Shown here one piece after another: positions 18,157-27,692 of a stretch of 64,000 nt of DNA. This stretch comes from Rhizobium sp. NZLR1. Lineage in GTDB: Bacteria; Pseudomonadota; Alphaproteobacteria; Rhizobiales; Rhizobiaceae. The first letter of the stretch is position 1; every line of letters begins with the position of its first letter. The notes below the pieces were generated by a model, which did not search any database, was not told where the DNA came from, and saw only the letters and a program-made list of their open reading frames with translations. Where the stretch lies: contig NZ_CP071637.1 in the NCBI RefSeq assembly GCF_017357385.1, positions 202,831 through 266,830 of the forward strand. The letters are read 5' to 3'. A program made the translations under genes and the position numbers.

Positions 18157-19050
18157 ATGTCATGGGGAGCGATCGCGCGTATGGGATATGTGTGCCTGCA
18201 CTCGCAGGATCTAACCGCTGCTGGAGACCATGCGAAGAGCATTCTCGGACTGACAGAGACCCTTCGTACGGGAAACGGCATTTTCCTGTCGTCAGCTGCA
18301 CGTCTGCATCATGAGCTCGTTTATCTGGATGCTCCGTCAAATGCGGTCGGTCACTTCGGACTGGTCGCCGCGGACCTGAACGGGCTCGATTCCATCCGCC
18401 TGCGGGTCCGGGAAGCGGGATTGCGGGTGGTGGCCGAAACCCCGTTATTACCGGGGGTGGCGGACGGGTTCAGTTTTGAAGGACCGGAGGGCTTTGTCTA
18501 CGAAATCTATGTCGACATGCTGAGCCAGTCATACGTGCCGTTGCCTCACCGGCCGGAGCGCTACGGCCATATCAACCTCCACCCCAAAAATCCGACGGCT
18601 TATGCGGAATTTCTGGTCAAGATTCTCGATTTCAAGATCAGTGATGTCATCGGCGATGGCTTTGGCTACTTTCTGCGGTGCAACTCCGAACACCATGGAA
18701 TAGCGCTCATCACAGGGCGAGGAACCTTACATCATCATGCCTGGCAAGTTCAGAGCCTCGTGCAACTCGGCGAACTGGGCGACCGCCTTTGGGAGGCGGG
18801 CTCGCGACTACTGATGGGGCCCGTACGCCATGGTGAAAGCGGCCGCAATATCGCGGCTTATTATGTGGAGCCGACAGGCGCCGTTGTCGAACTCTATGCC
18901 GATATGCGTCACATCTATGACGACAATGCACCGGTCAACCATATGTCGTCGGCAACGATCGATTGGGCAACGCAATGGTCCAAATATGATGCGACAGAGT
19001 TCCGTTCCCACGGAGTATTGCCGACGACGGAGATTATCACTTCCCGATAG
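18157..19050 (+). CDS. Extradiol ring-cleavage dioxygenase, VOC superfamily
   Basis: 297 residues of the two-module glyoxalase/extradiol type. Putative Fe(II) ligands are His in YGHINLHP, His in LHHHAWQV and Glu in AVVELYADM, with a Tyr in AAYYVEPTGAV. AGAAGGAG lies before ATG 18157. It is clearly distinct from the dioxygenase at 8050, so the island encodes two ring-cleavage enzymes. With the FAH-family gene upstream it forms a cleave-then-hydrolyse pair. Confidence 0.83.
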   Translation: MSWGAIARMGYVCLHSQDLTAAGDHAKSILGLTETLRTGNGIFLSSAARLHHELVYLDAPSNAVGHFGLVAADLNGLDSIRLRVREAGLRVVAETPLLPGVADGFSFEGPEGFVYEIYVDMLSQSYVPLPHRPERYGHINLHPKNPTAYAEFLVKILDFKISDVIGDGFGYFLRCNSEHHGIALITGRGTLHHHAWQVQSLVQLGELGDRLWEAGSRLLMGPVRHGESGRNIAAYYVEPTGAVVELYADMRHIYDDNAPVNHMSSATIDWATQWSKYDATEFRSHGVLPTTEIITSR

Positions 19051-19260
19051 GATGATCTGCTAGCGCCGGGCTGCGAATTCCAAGTCCAACTGCTGTCGGG
19101 AGACAGGGTATCCTTTATTTGGGAAATGACATTCTTGCAGACGTCATTGGCTCTCAGTTGCAGTTGACGGGCGACATTTTTGGTCCGGATCACCTCAGTG
19201 GGTTGATGCACAAGTCTCCTGACATGTATTAGCGTTCGATTGGTGCCGGTCTGCCGGTCG

Positions 19261-20616
19261 TCATGGCCAATCGTGATATTCTGCAGCAAGTTGACCAGTG
19301 TTGTCAGCACCGCTCCTGCGGAGCTGGCGATAGCGGCCCGGCGGTATCCGGCCCGGGTGAGCGGCGCGCGTTTCTGACGAAAGCAGCAGACATCCTGGCC
19401 TCCAAGTCTGAAGAGGTTGCCAGGATTATGATCGAAGAGACCGGCGGAACGGCGCCGTGGGCCGGTTTCAATACGATGCTTGCCGCGGGGATCCTGCGCG
19501 AGGCGGCCGCCATGACGACTCAGATCCAGGGAGAGGTCATTCCGTCCGACAAACCGGTACTCTGTCGATGGCCGTCCGCCAGCCGGCAGGCGTCTGCGTC
19601 TGGATAGCACCGTGGAACGCACCCAACATCCCGGGAACCCGTGCGATCGCGGTGGCGCTCGCCTGCGGTAACACAGTGATCTTGAAAGCGTCTGAGGTCT
19701 GCCCCGGTTTGCATGTTCTCACTGGGCAGGCACTCGTTGAAGAGGGATTGTCGGCCGGTGTGGTCAACGTTATCACCAATGCACCCGAAGATGCCGCCAG
19801 GGTAGTGAAAGCGCTGATCGTTGTGCGTGAGGTCAAGCGGGTGAATTTCACCGGCTCGACCAAGATTGGTCGCATCATCGGCGAACTCTGCGGGCGCTAT
19901 CTTAAACCCGCGCTGCTTGAGCTTGGCGGAAAGGCCCCACTTATCGTTCTGGACGACGCGGATATCGATGCGGCCGTCAATGGCGCCATCTTCGGCTCGT
20001 TTGCGAATGCCGGTCAGATCTGCATGTCAACCGAACGCATCATCGTCGACGAAAAGGTAGCAGATGAGTTCATCGCGAAGCTTTCGGCGCGGCGGCGACG
20101 CTTGCTGCCGGCGACCCCCGCGGGCATGTCGTTCTTGGATCGCTCGTATCGTCTGAGGCCGCGGATAAAATGGAAGAGTTTATTGCCGACGGCGTCAAGA
20201 AGGGCGCGAAAGTGATCGCTGGCGGCAAGCGGACCGGCTCCGTCGTGCAAGCGACGCTGCTCGACCACGTAAAACCCGGAATGCGCAGTTTCGACGAGGA
20301 GTCCTTCGGTCCCGTCAAACCGATTATTCGCGTGAAGGACGAAGACGAGGCCGTTCGGGTTGCCAATGATACCGAATACGGGTTGTCCGCGTCGGTTTAC
20401 AGCCGTGACGTCCAACGAGCGATGGCTATTGCGACGCGGATCGATTCCGGCATCTGCCACATCAACGGTCCCACGGTCCATGACGAAGCGCAGATGCCCT
20501 TCGGCGGAATGAAGAATTCCGGTTATGGGCGCTTTGGTGGCAAGGCAGCAATCAACGAATTTACCGATCTACGCTGGATCACGATTGAGGACCCGAACCA
20601 GCATTATCCCTTCTAG
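19261..20616 (+). pseudogene. Aldehyde dehydrogenase pseudogene (vanillin/salicylaldehyde dehydrogenase type)
   Basis: A nearly full-length aldehyde dehydrogenase is readable only by changing frame three times. AELAIAARRYPA (about 19318) passes to GPGERRAFLTKAADIL by about 19350. A shift near 19557 leads to SMAVRQPAGVCVWIAPWNAP. A further shift near 20091 leads to AAGDPRGHVVLG. The active Glu (LELGGKAP) and Cys (FANAGQICMSTER) are intact, and the C-terminus reads HDEAQMPFGG ... DLRWITI ... HYPF. The last two shifts are each repaired by restoring one G in a short G run. The N-terminal 50 or so residues are not recognisable. The parent enzyme would oxidise an aromatic aldehyde feeding this pathway. 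Confidence 0.85.
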
Positions 20617-20872
20617 ACTGGTGAGGATTTCGATGCCAGGCGGGTGGTATAGTGCTCGTCTGGCTCGATTTGATCCTCGATCATTGCCTGAGAGGCAGGA
20701 GAGGGTCTGGCCTAAGTGATCCAAAAAAGCGTGTGCGTCCAACGGTGAAAGCAAGAGGCGGCGCGCTCGAAAAACTGCCGGTCTTTGCAAAAGCGCGCAT
20801 TGCGAACCAAACACTTCAGAATGTTCTCTGCAGGTCCTGAGGATCCGGCTATCAAACAGGGCGAAACGCGCA

Positions 20873-21895
20873 CTAATCGACACGGATTTCAGGAACGACG
20901 GACATTCCAACTCTTAGACTGTCGGCCCCCTTCTGCCCAGGCTCAAGGTGAATGCGAACTGGCAGACGCTGTGCAATCTTGGTGAAGTTCCCAGTCGCGT
21001 TTTGCGATGCGACGGCTGAATAAGTGGATCCGCTTGCTGGCCCAATGCTGTCGACGGCACCCTTGAATTCGAGATTGGGAAGAGCGTCCACGGTGATAAT
21101 GACACTCTGCCCCGAACGCACACGCGCCAACTGGGTTTCACGAAAATTGGCACGCACGTATATCTGATCCAGCGGCACAATGGACAGGAGCGAAGTGCCG
21201 ACGCCGATATAGGCGCCAGTTCGGACCGATTTCTGACCGACCGTACCGGAAATCGGCGCGGTGATTGTGGCATATGAGAGCTGTAGCCTAGCGTCTGCGA
21301 GTTTGGTACGGGCCTGGGCGAGAGCTGCGTGCGAGCCTTCGAGTTGACTATTGAGGATATCGATTTGCGCCTTGGCCGCATCCAACGCTGCCACGTCGCT
21401 CGCATGGGTCGCAACGGCTGTCGCAAGGTCGGCCACGGCCTTGTCATAGCCTTGCTGGGCGGTCGCATTGTTTTCTATCAGTGACTTTGCCCGCAACTCG
21501 TTCGTTTGCGCCAGGGCGAGCATGGCATCGTCGGCCTCGACTTTGGCAGAGGCCTGCGCGATTATCGCACCTTGCTGCCGAATCTGAGCCTCGGTGGTTC
21601 TTGTGCTGGCTTCGCCCGCTGTCAAAGCCGCTTCCGCATTCTGCAACGCGATTCTCAGATCGCGGTCGTCGAGCACAACCACCGTGTCGCCTGCGGATAC
21701 GAGCTTGTTCTCCTCGACGAGCACTTTAGAAACGACGCCTCCGATACGCGAGGCGACATTGGTGAAATCTGCTTGAACATAGGCATCGTCGGTGGATTGT
21801 GTGGCAGAAGACGACTCCGCACGATTGAAATAGACATAAAAGCCGGCGGAAGCGGCGAGAGCGACAGCTATAAGAAATGGCCCGGGGATACGCAT
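20873..21895 (-). CDS. HlyD/EmrA-family membrane fusion protein
   Basis: 340 residues: one N-terminal TM segment (FLIAVALAASAGFYVYF), then a lipoyl-like half (DAYVQADFTNVASRIGGVVS), a long Ala-rich coiled-coil hairpin and the returning beta domain (ATITAPISGTVGQKSVRTG). The start is ATG 21895, five bases after the MFS stop. The frame stays open to 23218, but that extension lies inside the MFS gene and is not real. It forms the periplasmic adaptor of an EmrAB-type tripartite pump with the adjacent MFS protein; an outer-membrane partner is not encoded here. Confidence 0.9.
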   Translation of the reverse strand: MRIPGPFLIAVALAASAGFYVYFNRAESSSATQSTDDAYVQADFTNVASRIGGVVSKVLVEENKLVSAGDTVVVLDDRDLRIALQNAEAALTAGEASTRTTEAQIRQQGAIIAQASAKVEADDAMLALAQTNELRAKSLIENNATAQQGYDKAVADLATAVATHASDVAALDAAKAQIDILNSQLEGSHAALAQARTKLADARLQLSYATITAPISGTVGQKSVRTGAYIGVGTSLLSIVPLDQIYVRANFRETQLARVRSGQSVIITVDALPNLEFKGAVDSIGPASGSTYSAVASQNATGNFTKIAQRLPVRIHLEPGQKGADSLRVGMSVVPEIRVD

Positions 21896-21900
21896 GGGTT

Positions 21901-23451
21901 TTATCCGTTGTTCTTGGATCCGAGCGCCTTGGAAGGCAAATTCGGCGCGGGGATGTATTGCATTGCAAGCGTGAGAGGCACGAGCAGGAAGGCGAGGAGG
22001 CCGAGGACGCGATAGACATCGGCTGTGGCCAGCGTCAGCGCCTGCGTATCGAATATGCTGCTGACGTCGGCGGCATTCGCCGCTTGCGGGAGTATTTGAG
22101 CGATCATTCCAAATCGATCTGTCAAAAGCCAGGAGTGAAAATGCTCGCGGATCTCGAGGAGGTGATTGACGAACGCCCCGCCCATGACCGTTGCGAGCGA
22201 CCGCGAGACATTGACGAAGCCCGAGATGTATTGGCCCTCCATCGGCTGCACGACGGACGTCGCAAGGAACAGCATGGAGACCACCGCCATAGGCTGGCCA
22301 ATCGCATGAAGGATCTGGACCGGAATGAGCTGCTCCCACGTCCACAGTGCATCGAGTTGCGCCGCTCGCAGGCATGCAAGACCGACTAATGTGAGGCCTG
22401 CGGCCATGACGTAACGGGCATCCACCCATTTGCGGTAAAGCAGTAGCGCCACAAGAGAGCCTGCGATCAGTTGCGGCAGCCCGATGATCAAGCCGATCGG
22501 CGCGTTTTGTAGTGCACGATAGCCCCAGTTCGAAGTCATGAACGAAGTTGGCAGCACCGTACCCGATAGAAATGTCGTGAGGAGGAATATGAAGATCGTG
22601 AAACCGACTGCCAGGTTCCGCCGCGCCAGCAGCTGGAACTTGATAAAGGGAGCAGGATGCGACCATTCGGATATGGCAAATGCCACGAGGCAGATTGCGC
22701 CTGCGGTCAACGCGCTGCTGACAAGCGGCGAATTGAACCAGTCGAGACGGTTCGCCTGATCGAGAGCCACGACCATCAGGAACAGACCGGGCAGCCCGAC
22801 AGCGAGCGAAGTCCAATTGATTGAAGAGAATCGCTTCCATTGTACCGGCACTTTCGGCAGAGCCCAGGCGACCAGTCCACCTGAGATCAGGGCGACAGGG
22901 ATGAACTGCCAGTAAAGCCAGCGCCAATCGATGACGATATCTGTCCATTGTCCGACAATCCAGATGGCGACATTTGGTGCGAAGGTCGCGGTCATCGCAT
23001 ATAGCGCAAGCCCATGGAGGCGGATCGGTGGTGGCAACATACTGAGCGCCATCATCATAAGGATCGGGATAAGCGCACCGGCGGTAATGCCTTGTACGAG
23101 GCGCAGGGTGAGAAGCAGGTTCAGGTTCACCGTCAATGGCACGACTGCCGCGATCAGCGCGGAAGCCGTCAGCATGGTCAGATGAAACCGCCGCACAGTG
23201 AAGGTAATCGCAAACCAAGTGGTGAACGGCATCGCCATCAGCTCACCGGCCGAATAGAAGGTGTTGAGCCACGATGCGTCGTCCGTGCCAAAGCCGAGAG
23301 CGCCACGGACGTCTGCCAATCCCAGAGCGCCACTTCGGCTGTTGAGCCCCGCCATCATCGCCGAGACGAAGATGCCAAGCAAAGCGGACGAAGACCGCAG
23401 CGTCAGCGGCGGCGGACCGGCAGGCACCGGCGTCTCGGAAGATCCAGACAT
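21901..23451 (-). CDS. MFS exporter, DHA2/EmrB family
   Basis: 516 residues with about 14 predicted TM segments. TM1 region LLGIFVSAMMAGLNSR is followed by the DDASWLNTFYSAGELMAMP loop typical of EmrB/FarB-like pumps; LRLVQGITAGALIPI lies further on. The start is ATG 23451, with GGAGG eight bases upstream. It is co-transcribed with the EmrA-like gene. It probably expels toxic aromatics or drugs; its position beside the catabolic island is suggestive but not proof. Confidence 0.88.
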   Translation of the reverse strand: MSGSSETPVPAGPPPLTLRSSSALLGIFVSAMMAGLNSRSGALGLADVRGALGFGTDDASWLNTFYSAGELMAMPFTTWFAITFTVRRFHLTMLTASALIAAVVPLTVNLNLLLTLRLVQGITAGALIPILMMMALSMLPPPIRLHGLALYAMTATFAPNVAIWIVGQWTDIVIDWRWLYWQFIPVALISGGLVAWALPKVPVQWKRFSSINWTSLAVGLPGLFLMVVALDQANRLDWFNSPLVSSALTAGAICLVAFAISEWSHPAPFIKFQLLARRNLAVGFTIFIFLLTTFLSGTVLPTSFMTSNWGYRALQNAPIGLIIGLPQLIAGSLVALLLYRKWVDARYVMAAGLTLVGLACLRAAQLDALWTWEQLIPVQILHAIGQPMAVVSMLFLATSVVQPMEGQYISGFVNVSRSLATVMGGAFVNHLLEIREHFHSWLLTDRFGMIAQILPQAANAADVSSIFDTQALTLATADVYRVLGLLAFLLVPLTLAMQYIPAPNLPSKALGSKNNG

Positions 23452-23596
23452 GACAAACGCCTCCGAGCCAGGCGAAATTCCCAGGCCAGCCATTGAAACA
23501 CCTATTGAACCCGATTCAGATCCTGGCTTGGAGCACCGGATCAGCAACGCCGAAATTTTTAGAGTCTGCTTGTGTTTTCGAGCACAAATCTTCGAG

Positions 23597-23651
23597 CCTA
23601 TCCCGCGGCCGCCATCGGTGATGTCCCGATACTCTTGCGTGGCGGGATAGG
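23597..23651. repeat. 10-bp perfect inverted repeat between cysteine-hydrolase and efflux genes
   Basis: CCTATCCCGC (23597-23606) and its exact complement GCGGGATAGG (23642-23651) are separated by 35 bases that hold a smaller nested repeat, ATCGG/CCGAT. It lies downstream of the cysteine-hydrolase gene and upstream of the efflux operon, both leftward. It could be a factor-independent transcription stop without a T run or a regulator-binding region. Confidence 0.5.
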
Positions 23652-23661
23652 CGATCGATTG

Positions 23662-24426
23662 TTACTTCGAAGGGGCAGCGGAAGCCGTGGCCACAGCTTC
23701 GGCTTTGAGCCCTTCGGGCTTGGACAGATCCGGATAGAGATCGAACAAGACGCCATAGGCGGTGGTGACCGTTGCGCCGAGATCTCGCAGCAAATCATAG
23801 GTCACAGCGTCAGCGAGCGGCGTGGTGGTTCCACTGGCGTCGGCGACAACTTCGACGTGGTAGCCGGCAGCAAGCGCCGACTTCACTGAATGCGCCAGGC
23901 AAACATCCGTCAGAATGCCGGCGATGATGAGGTTCTTACGGCCTGTCGCCTTAACCGCCGCGACAAAGGCCGGATCAGAGAAGGCATCGAGGGAGCCACC
24001 GCGACGGATACGCTTCTCGTAGGCTGTCGGCGCGGCTTCACGCACTTCCTTGAGCGTCGTGCCAAGGAACTCGATCGTTTCCCGGGTAGAGGTGATCACC
24101 AACGGAATCCCAAGTTGGTCACCGAGGCGTGCCAGCATCGAAGTGTTGCGAATGACCACATCATGCGGAAGGCTACCGACCATGCCAAGGACGCCCGGCT
24201 GGTGATCGACGAGGAGGATAGCGGAGTTTTCCGGCGTGAAGTGAACTTTACCCGAGCTCATGGTACTTTCCTTGGTGGTGGGACTATTTGACTTGATTGC
24301 TTCTGCATTGGATGGTGTCGGAGCGACGATGCTCAGGGCAGCGGCTCCGGCGATCGTTGAAAGAAGCGCGCGGCGCGAGATATCCGTGTGCAACTCAGCG
24401 CCATTTGGGTTTGGCGTGTCTGTCAT
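23662..24426 (-). CDS. Isochorismatase-like cysteine hydrolase with Tat signal
   Basis: 254 residues. The N-terminus is a twin-arginine signal (DISRRALLSTIAGAAALS, cleavage near SNAEA). The isochorismatase fold follows, with a catalytic triad candidate: Asp in LLVDHQPG (about residue 75), Lys in AYEKRIRRG and Cys in LTDVCLAHS. It resembles YcaC-type hydrolases. The ATG at 24426 has AGGACAAC upstream. Export of a YcaC-like enzyme is uncommon, but the signal is clear. The substrate is unknown. Confidence 0.83.
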   Translation of the reverse strand: MTDTPNPNGAELHTDISRRALLSTIAGAAALSIVAPTPSNAEAIKSNSPTTKESTMSSGKVHFTPENSAILLVDHQPGVLGMVGSLPHDVVIRNTSMLARLGDQLGIPLVITSTRETIEFLGTTLKEVREAAPTAYEKRIRRGGSLDAFSDPAFVAAVKATGRKNLIIAGILTDVCLAHSVKSALAAGYHVEVVADASGTTTPLADAVTYDLLRDLGATVTTAYGVLFDLYPDLSKPEGLKAEAVATASAAPSK

Positions 24427-24563
24427 CTTAGTTGTCCTGTTTGATGGGTCCGGACGATGTGTCCCAGTACGGGATTGCTGTCCGGCATTGCGTTAGGCGT
24501 TCGATTGCTCATGTCACCGCTGGTTTCCTCCTTAATGAGGATCCTTGAGGCATCGGGCGCTAC

Positions 24564-25679
24564 TCAAAGGCCCAATGCCTTCCGCGACATACCAACGAGC
24601 ATGTCGTGGGCTTTGATCTTCTTGGCGAGGAACGATGCGCGGAATTGACCGAAGGGTAGCGAAGTCAGCCCATCCGTTCGGCCAAGCGTGACCACCATCA
24701 TCCTGCCCATACCCTTTCCGGGTCGGGCCGGCTTGTAGGGCTTAAGCCGCATATCTGACCCCTCTCTTGCCGAGAGCAGCTTCTTGATATTGGCGACGAC
24801 AGACTTGGCGTGAAGGCCGGCGATAATGGCAAGCCGGTTTTCCGGAAGGTTGGTGATATCGCCGACAGCAAACACTCTCGGATGGCCAGGGACACGCAAA
24901 TGTTCGTCGACCTTCACGTGCCCGTTCCTGTCGACCGCTCCCGGCCAGGAGGAGGCCACAAAATCGGTGACGGGCTGCGTCCCGGCCGCCCAGATGATGA
25001 CATCGGCCGCGACGGCGCGACCAGCACGCGTCACAACCTTGCGGTCCTTAGGCTGTTCACCAAGGGTCGGGGTGACGACGAGATCATTGACGATGATCTC
25101 GACATCTTTCGAGCGCAGATATTGCTGCGCCCATGCAGGAAATTTGCTCGGTGCCTTGTCGAGGACGGTCCGGCCAGCGTGAATGAGTGTCACTTTCGCA
25201 CCCGGCAGCGTCTCTCGCAATTCCGCCGCGGTCTCGATCCCGACTGGACCACCGCCAACGACTGCTATCGACCGGGCAGCCTTCAGGCGCTGGTTCATAT
25301 CCTGCAGTTCCGCCGCGCGCTCCTGTTCGCTTGGAGCCTGCGCCTTGATCAAGGGATCGAGATAACGTGATCCCGTGGCAATGACCGCGTAGTCGAAGTC
25401 CAAGGTCTCTTCGCCGCCATCGGTAAGGGCGACGCGTGCGGCCGCTTCACCGAGCTGCACAACCTTGCCCTGCACGTGCCGCCCGCTACCGAGAAACGTG
25501 CCATATCCAATTCGAGCGCTGAGTGCGGCCGGATCAACGAGGAGCCGTGGCACCGCCATTGGCACCTCCCAATAGGTCTTAGGATCGACAAGGGTAACGC
25601 TGGCAACATCGCGCAATTGATAGGCGATCTGATGCCCGGCAGCCCCTCCGCCAATGACGAGGATGGCTTTCTTGTGCAT
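24564..25679 (-). CDS. FAD-dependent pyridine nucleotide-disulfide family oxidoreductase (AIF/FSP1-like)
   Basis: 371 residues with two dinucleotide-binding motifs, AILVIGGGAAGHQIAYQL for FAD and SIAVVGGGPVGIETAAEL for NAD(P)H, plus the FAD-contact motif RVFAVGDITNLPE. It has no CxxxxC redox pair, so it is more like type II NADH or quinone oxidoreductases (ferroptosis-suppressor-like) than disulfide reductases. A strong AAGGAAG site precedes ATG 25679. It follows the pirin gene with a 39-bp gap, in the same orientation. Confidence 0.85.
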   Translation of the reverse strand: MHKKAILVIGGGAAGHQIAYQLRDVASVTLVDPKTYWEVPMAVPRLLVDPAALSARIGYGTFLGSGRHVQGKVVQLGEAAARVALTDGGEETLDFDYAVIATGSRYLDPLIKAQAPSEQERAAELQDMNQRLKAARSIAVVGGGPVGIETAAELRETLPGAKVTLIHAGRTVLDKAPSKFPAWAQQYLRSKDVEIIVNDLVVTPTLGEQPKDRKVVTRAGRAVAADVIIWAAGTQPVTDFVASSWPGAVDRNGHVKVDEHLRVPGHPRVFAVGDITNLPENRLAIIAGLHAKSVVANIKKLLSAREGSDMRLKPYKPARPGKGMGRMMVVTLGRTDGLTSLPFGQFRASFLAKKIKAHDMLVGMSRKALGL

Positions 25680-25718
25680 GATATACTTCCTTTTAGGGGG
25701 CGCAAAAAACCGCGCTGT

Positions 25719-26546
25719 TCAGCGCACGGATAGTGCCGCGAACTGGGCACTGCGCTGCAGGTCGGCTATGGTGCGCTCTCCCACGAGCAAATTTTCCCTG
25801 CTCGTGTGGACCGACGAGGAACCGGTCACTAACGCATATGGATGCTTGGCGGCCGATGCTATGACGAGCTCTGTATCACCTTCCGCCAACAGCTTTATCG
25901 CCTCATTTCCCTGGGCAAAGACGGCGACCTCGCGCTCGAGAACAGTTCCCGCCGTATGGACCTTCCCGGCATTTGTGGCCAGCCAGGCCACGTTATGATC
26001 GGCAGACGGCTCATAAGTCCATGTCTCTCCGTCCTTCAGTCGAACATACAGGTAGGTAAGCGCGACAGGATAAGCGATCGGACTTGACGTGCCATGGTAG
26101 CTTCCAAGAATGACGCGCGCCGGACCGACTTGCGCAATTCGATCGGCATCGAGATAGAGGCTTTCGGCAGGGCTCAGTTCGAGTTCGGGTGGAAGGGCGA
26201 CCCACAGCTGGAAACCACGAGCGGGCTGACCGGGCGCCGGTTCACCGCCATGCCATACGCCGCTTCCGGCGCGCATCCATTCAACCGCACCGCTCGCCAG
26301 CGAACCGCTTTTGCCGGTCGTGTCGCGATAGGTCATGCTCCCCTCCAGAAATACCGTCAAAGTGGCGATGCCAGAATGGGGATGAGGCACGAAACCCCGC
26401 CGTTGTGCCGTCGTGATTTCAAACAAATCCAGGAATACGAACGGCTTGACGAGCTGACCAATATCGCTTGGATTGATCAGGCGGATGATTGGCCCGTGGG
26501 ACTGACCAGCGCTACGATAAACGATCTGACGTGACTGGGAGGTCAT
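25719..26546 (-). CDS. Pirin family protein (bicupin)
   Basis: 275 residues. The pirin metal site is visible: PHPHSGIATLTVFLEG gives two His, GVWHGGE gives the third His and a Glu. The C-terminal pirin domain is present. Bacterial pirins act as quercetinases or redox-responsive regulators. GAAGGAAAC precedes ATG 26546, 15 bp after the luciferase-like gene stop, so it belongs to the same leftward operon. Confidence 0.87.
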   Translation of the reverse strand: MTSQSRQIVYRSAGQSHGPIIRLINPSDIGQLVKPFVFLDLFEITTAQRRGFVPHPHSGIATLTVFLEGSMTYRDTTGKSGSLASGAVEWMRAGSGVWHGGEPAPGQPARGFQLWVALPPELELSPAESLYLDADRIAQVGPARVILGSYHGTSSPIAYPVALTYLYVRLKDGETWTYEPSADHNVAWLATNAGKVHTAGTVLEREVAVFAQGNEAIKLLAEGDTELVIASAAKHPYALVTGSSSVHTSRENLLVGERTIADLQRSAQFAALSVR

Positions 26547-26561
26547 GACGGTTTCCTTCTG

Positions 26562-27632
26562 TCAGGCTGACACGGACGTCGCCGCAGGAAGCTGGATGAT
26601 TGTCGATGGCTGACGAAGGGCAGGGGCAACGACACGACCGATCAGTTCGATCGAGCGGGCCATCTTCACCGGCCCGCAGGTGGCAGCACTCATCTGAAAC
26701 GACAGACGCGAGATGCCGCCGAGCGTCGCAGACGCCTTCCTGACCTTCTCGATGACCGTACGGGGATCACCGATCAGAAAGCTACCGCCCGACCCGCACG
26801 AGGCGTCAAATTGATCCCGTGTGACCGGTCCCCAGCCGCGCTCTTTTCCGACGTGGGAAAAGGCGTATGCCCAGCCCGGAAAGAAGGCATCCCTCGCTTC
26901 GGCCACGCTATCTGCGAGGAAGCCGGTCACGTGAATTCCGACCTTAAGACGATCGGGGGGATGCCCCGCCGCCATGCCGGCGCGTCGATAAAGATCGATG
27001 AGGGGACGGAAGCGCTCAAACGATCCACCGATAATGGCAATCATCAGCGGCACCCCAAGCATCCCCGCTCGGGCGAACGAGGCTGGCGTGCCTCCGACGC
27101 CGACCCAGACCGGTATCTCGTCCTGAACGGGGCGCGGATAGACGCCCTGTCCGGTCAAGGGCGCGCGAAAACGACCGGACCAATTGACATGCGTTGTTCC
27201 GCGAAGGGCCAGAAGCAGATCGAGCTTCTCGGCAAAGAGCCCATCGTAATCCTGTGGCTGATAGCCGAACAGCGGGTAGGCTTCTCCGAACGAGCCACGC
27301 CCGACGACAAGCTCGGCCCGACCTTTCGACAACAGGTCGAGGGTTGCAAAATCCTGGAAAAGCCGAACCGGGTCCGCAGTACTTAGCACCGACACGGCGC
27401 TGGTTAGGCGGATGCGATGAGTGCGGGTCGCGGCAGCCGCCAGAATGACGGCTGGAGAAGCGTCCGCAAAGTCCGGCCGGTGATGCTCTCCCACGCCGAA
27501 TACGTCGATACCAACTTGATCAGCCAGCGCGATTTCTTCGATTAGGTCACCGAGTTTCTCGCAAGACGTGGGCACGCGGCCTGTCTCGCTGTCCGGATTA
27601 AGGGCCGCAAAGCTGTTGATGCCGATTTGCAT
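26562..27632 (-). CDS. LLM-class flavin-dependent oxidoreductase (luciferase-like)
   Basis: 356 residues with the family landmarks VFGVGEHHRPD, IRLTSAVSVLSTADPVR, LSKGRAELVVGRGSF and PVWVGVGGTPASFARA. RBS AAAAGGACG precedes ATG 27632. It is a close paralogue of the product of 30377-31435, the two matching almost throughout. It is probably an FMNH2-dependent enzyme for small organic molecules, here in a redox-stress operon. Confidence 0.87.
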   Translation of the reverse strand: MQIGINSFAALNPDSETGRVPTSCEKLGDLIEEIALADQVGIDVFGVGEHHRPDFADASPAVILAAAATRTHRIRLTSAVSVLSTADPVRLFQDFATLDLLSKGRAELVVGRGSFGEAYPLFGYQPQDYDGLFAEKLDLLLALRGTTHVNWSGRFRAPLTGQGVYPRPVQDEIPVWVGVGGTPASFARAGMLGVPLMIAIIGGSFERFRPLIDLYRRAGMAAGHPPDRLKVGIHVTGFLADSVAEARDAFFPGWAYAFSHVGKERGWGPVTRDQFDASCGSGGSFLIGDPRTVIEKVRKASATLGGISRLSFQMSAATCGPVKMARSIELIGRVVAPALRQPSTIIQLPAATSVSA

Positions 27633-27692
27633 GATCGTCGTCCTTTTGGTGGCCCCGCCATCGCGCCGCTTGAAGGCTGGCGGGGCTCTATG

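Noticed and set aside
18915..19622. Leftward 235-codon frame over the aldehyde dehydrogenase ruin
   Set aside because: Antisense to recognisable aldehyde dehydrogenase blocks; no start site or domain.
20873..23218. One 781-codon leftward open frame suggesting a large fused protein
   Set aside because: Only the part after ATG 21895 has protein family features; the rest is an out-of-frame reading of the MFS exporter gene.
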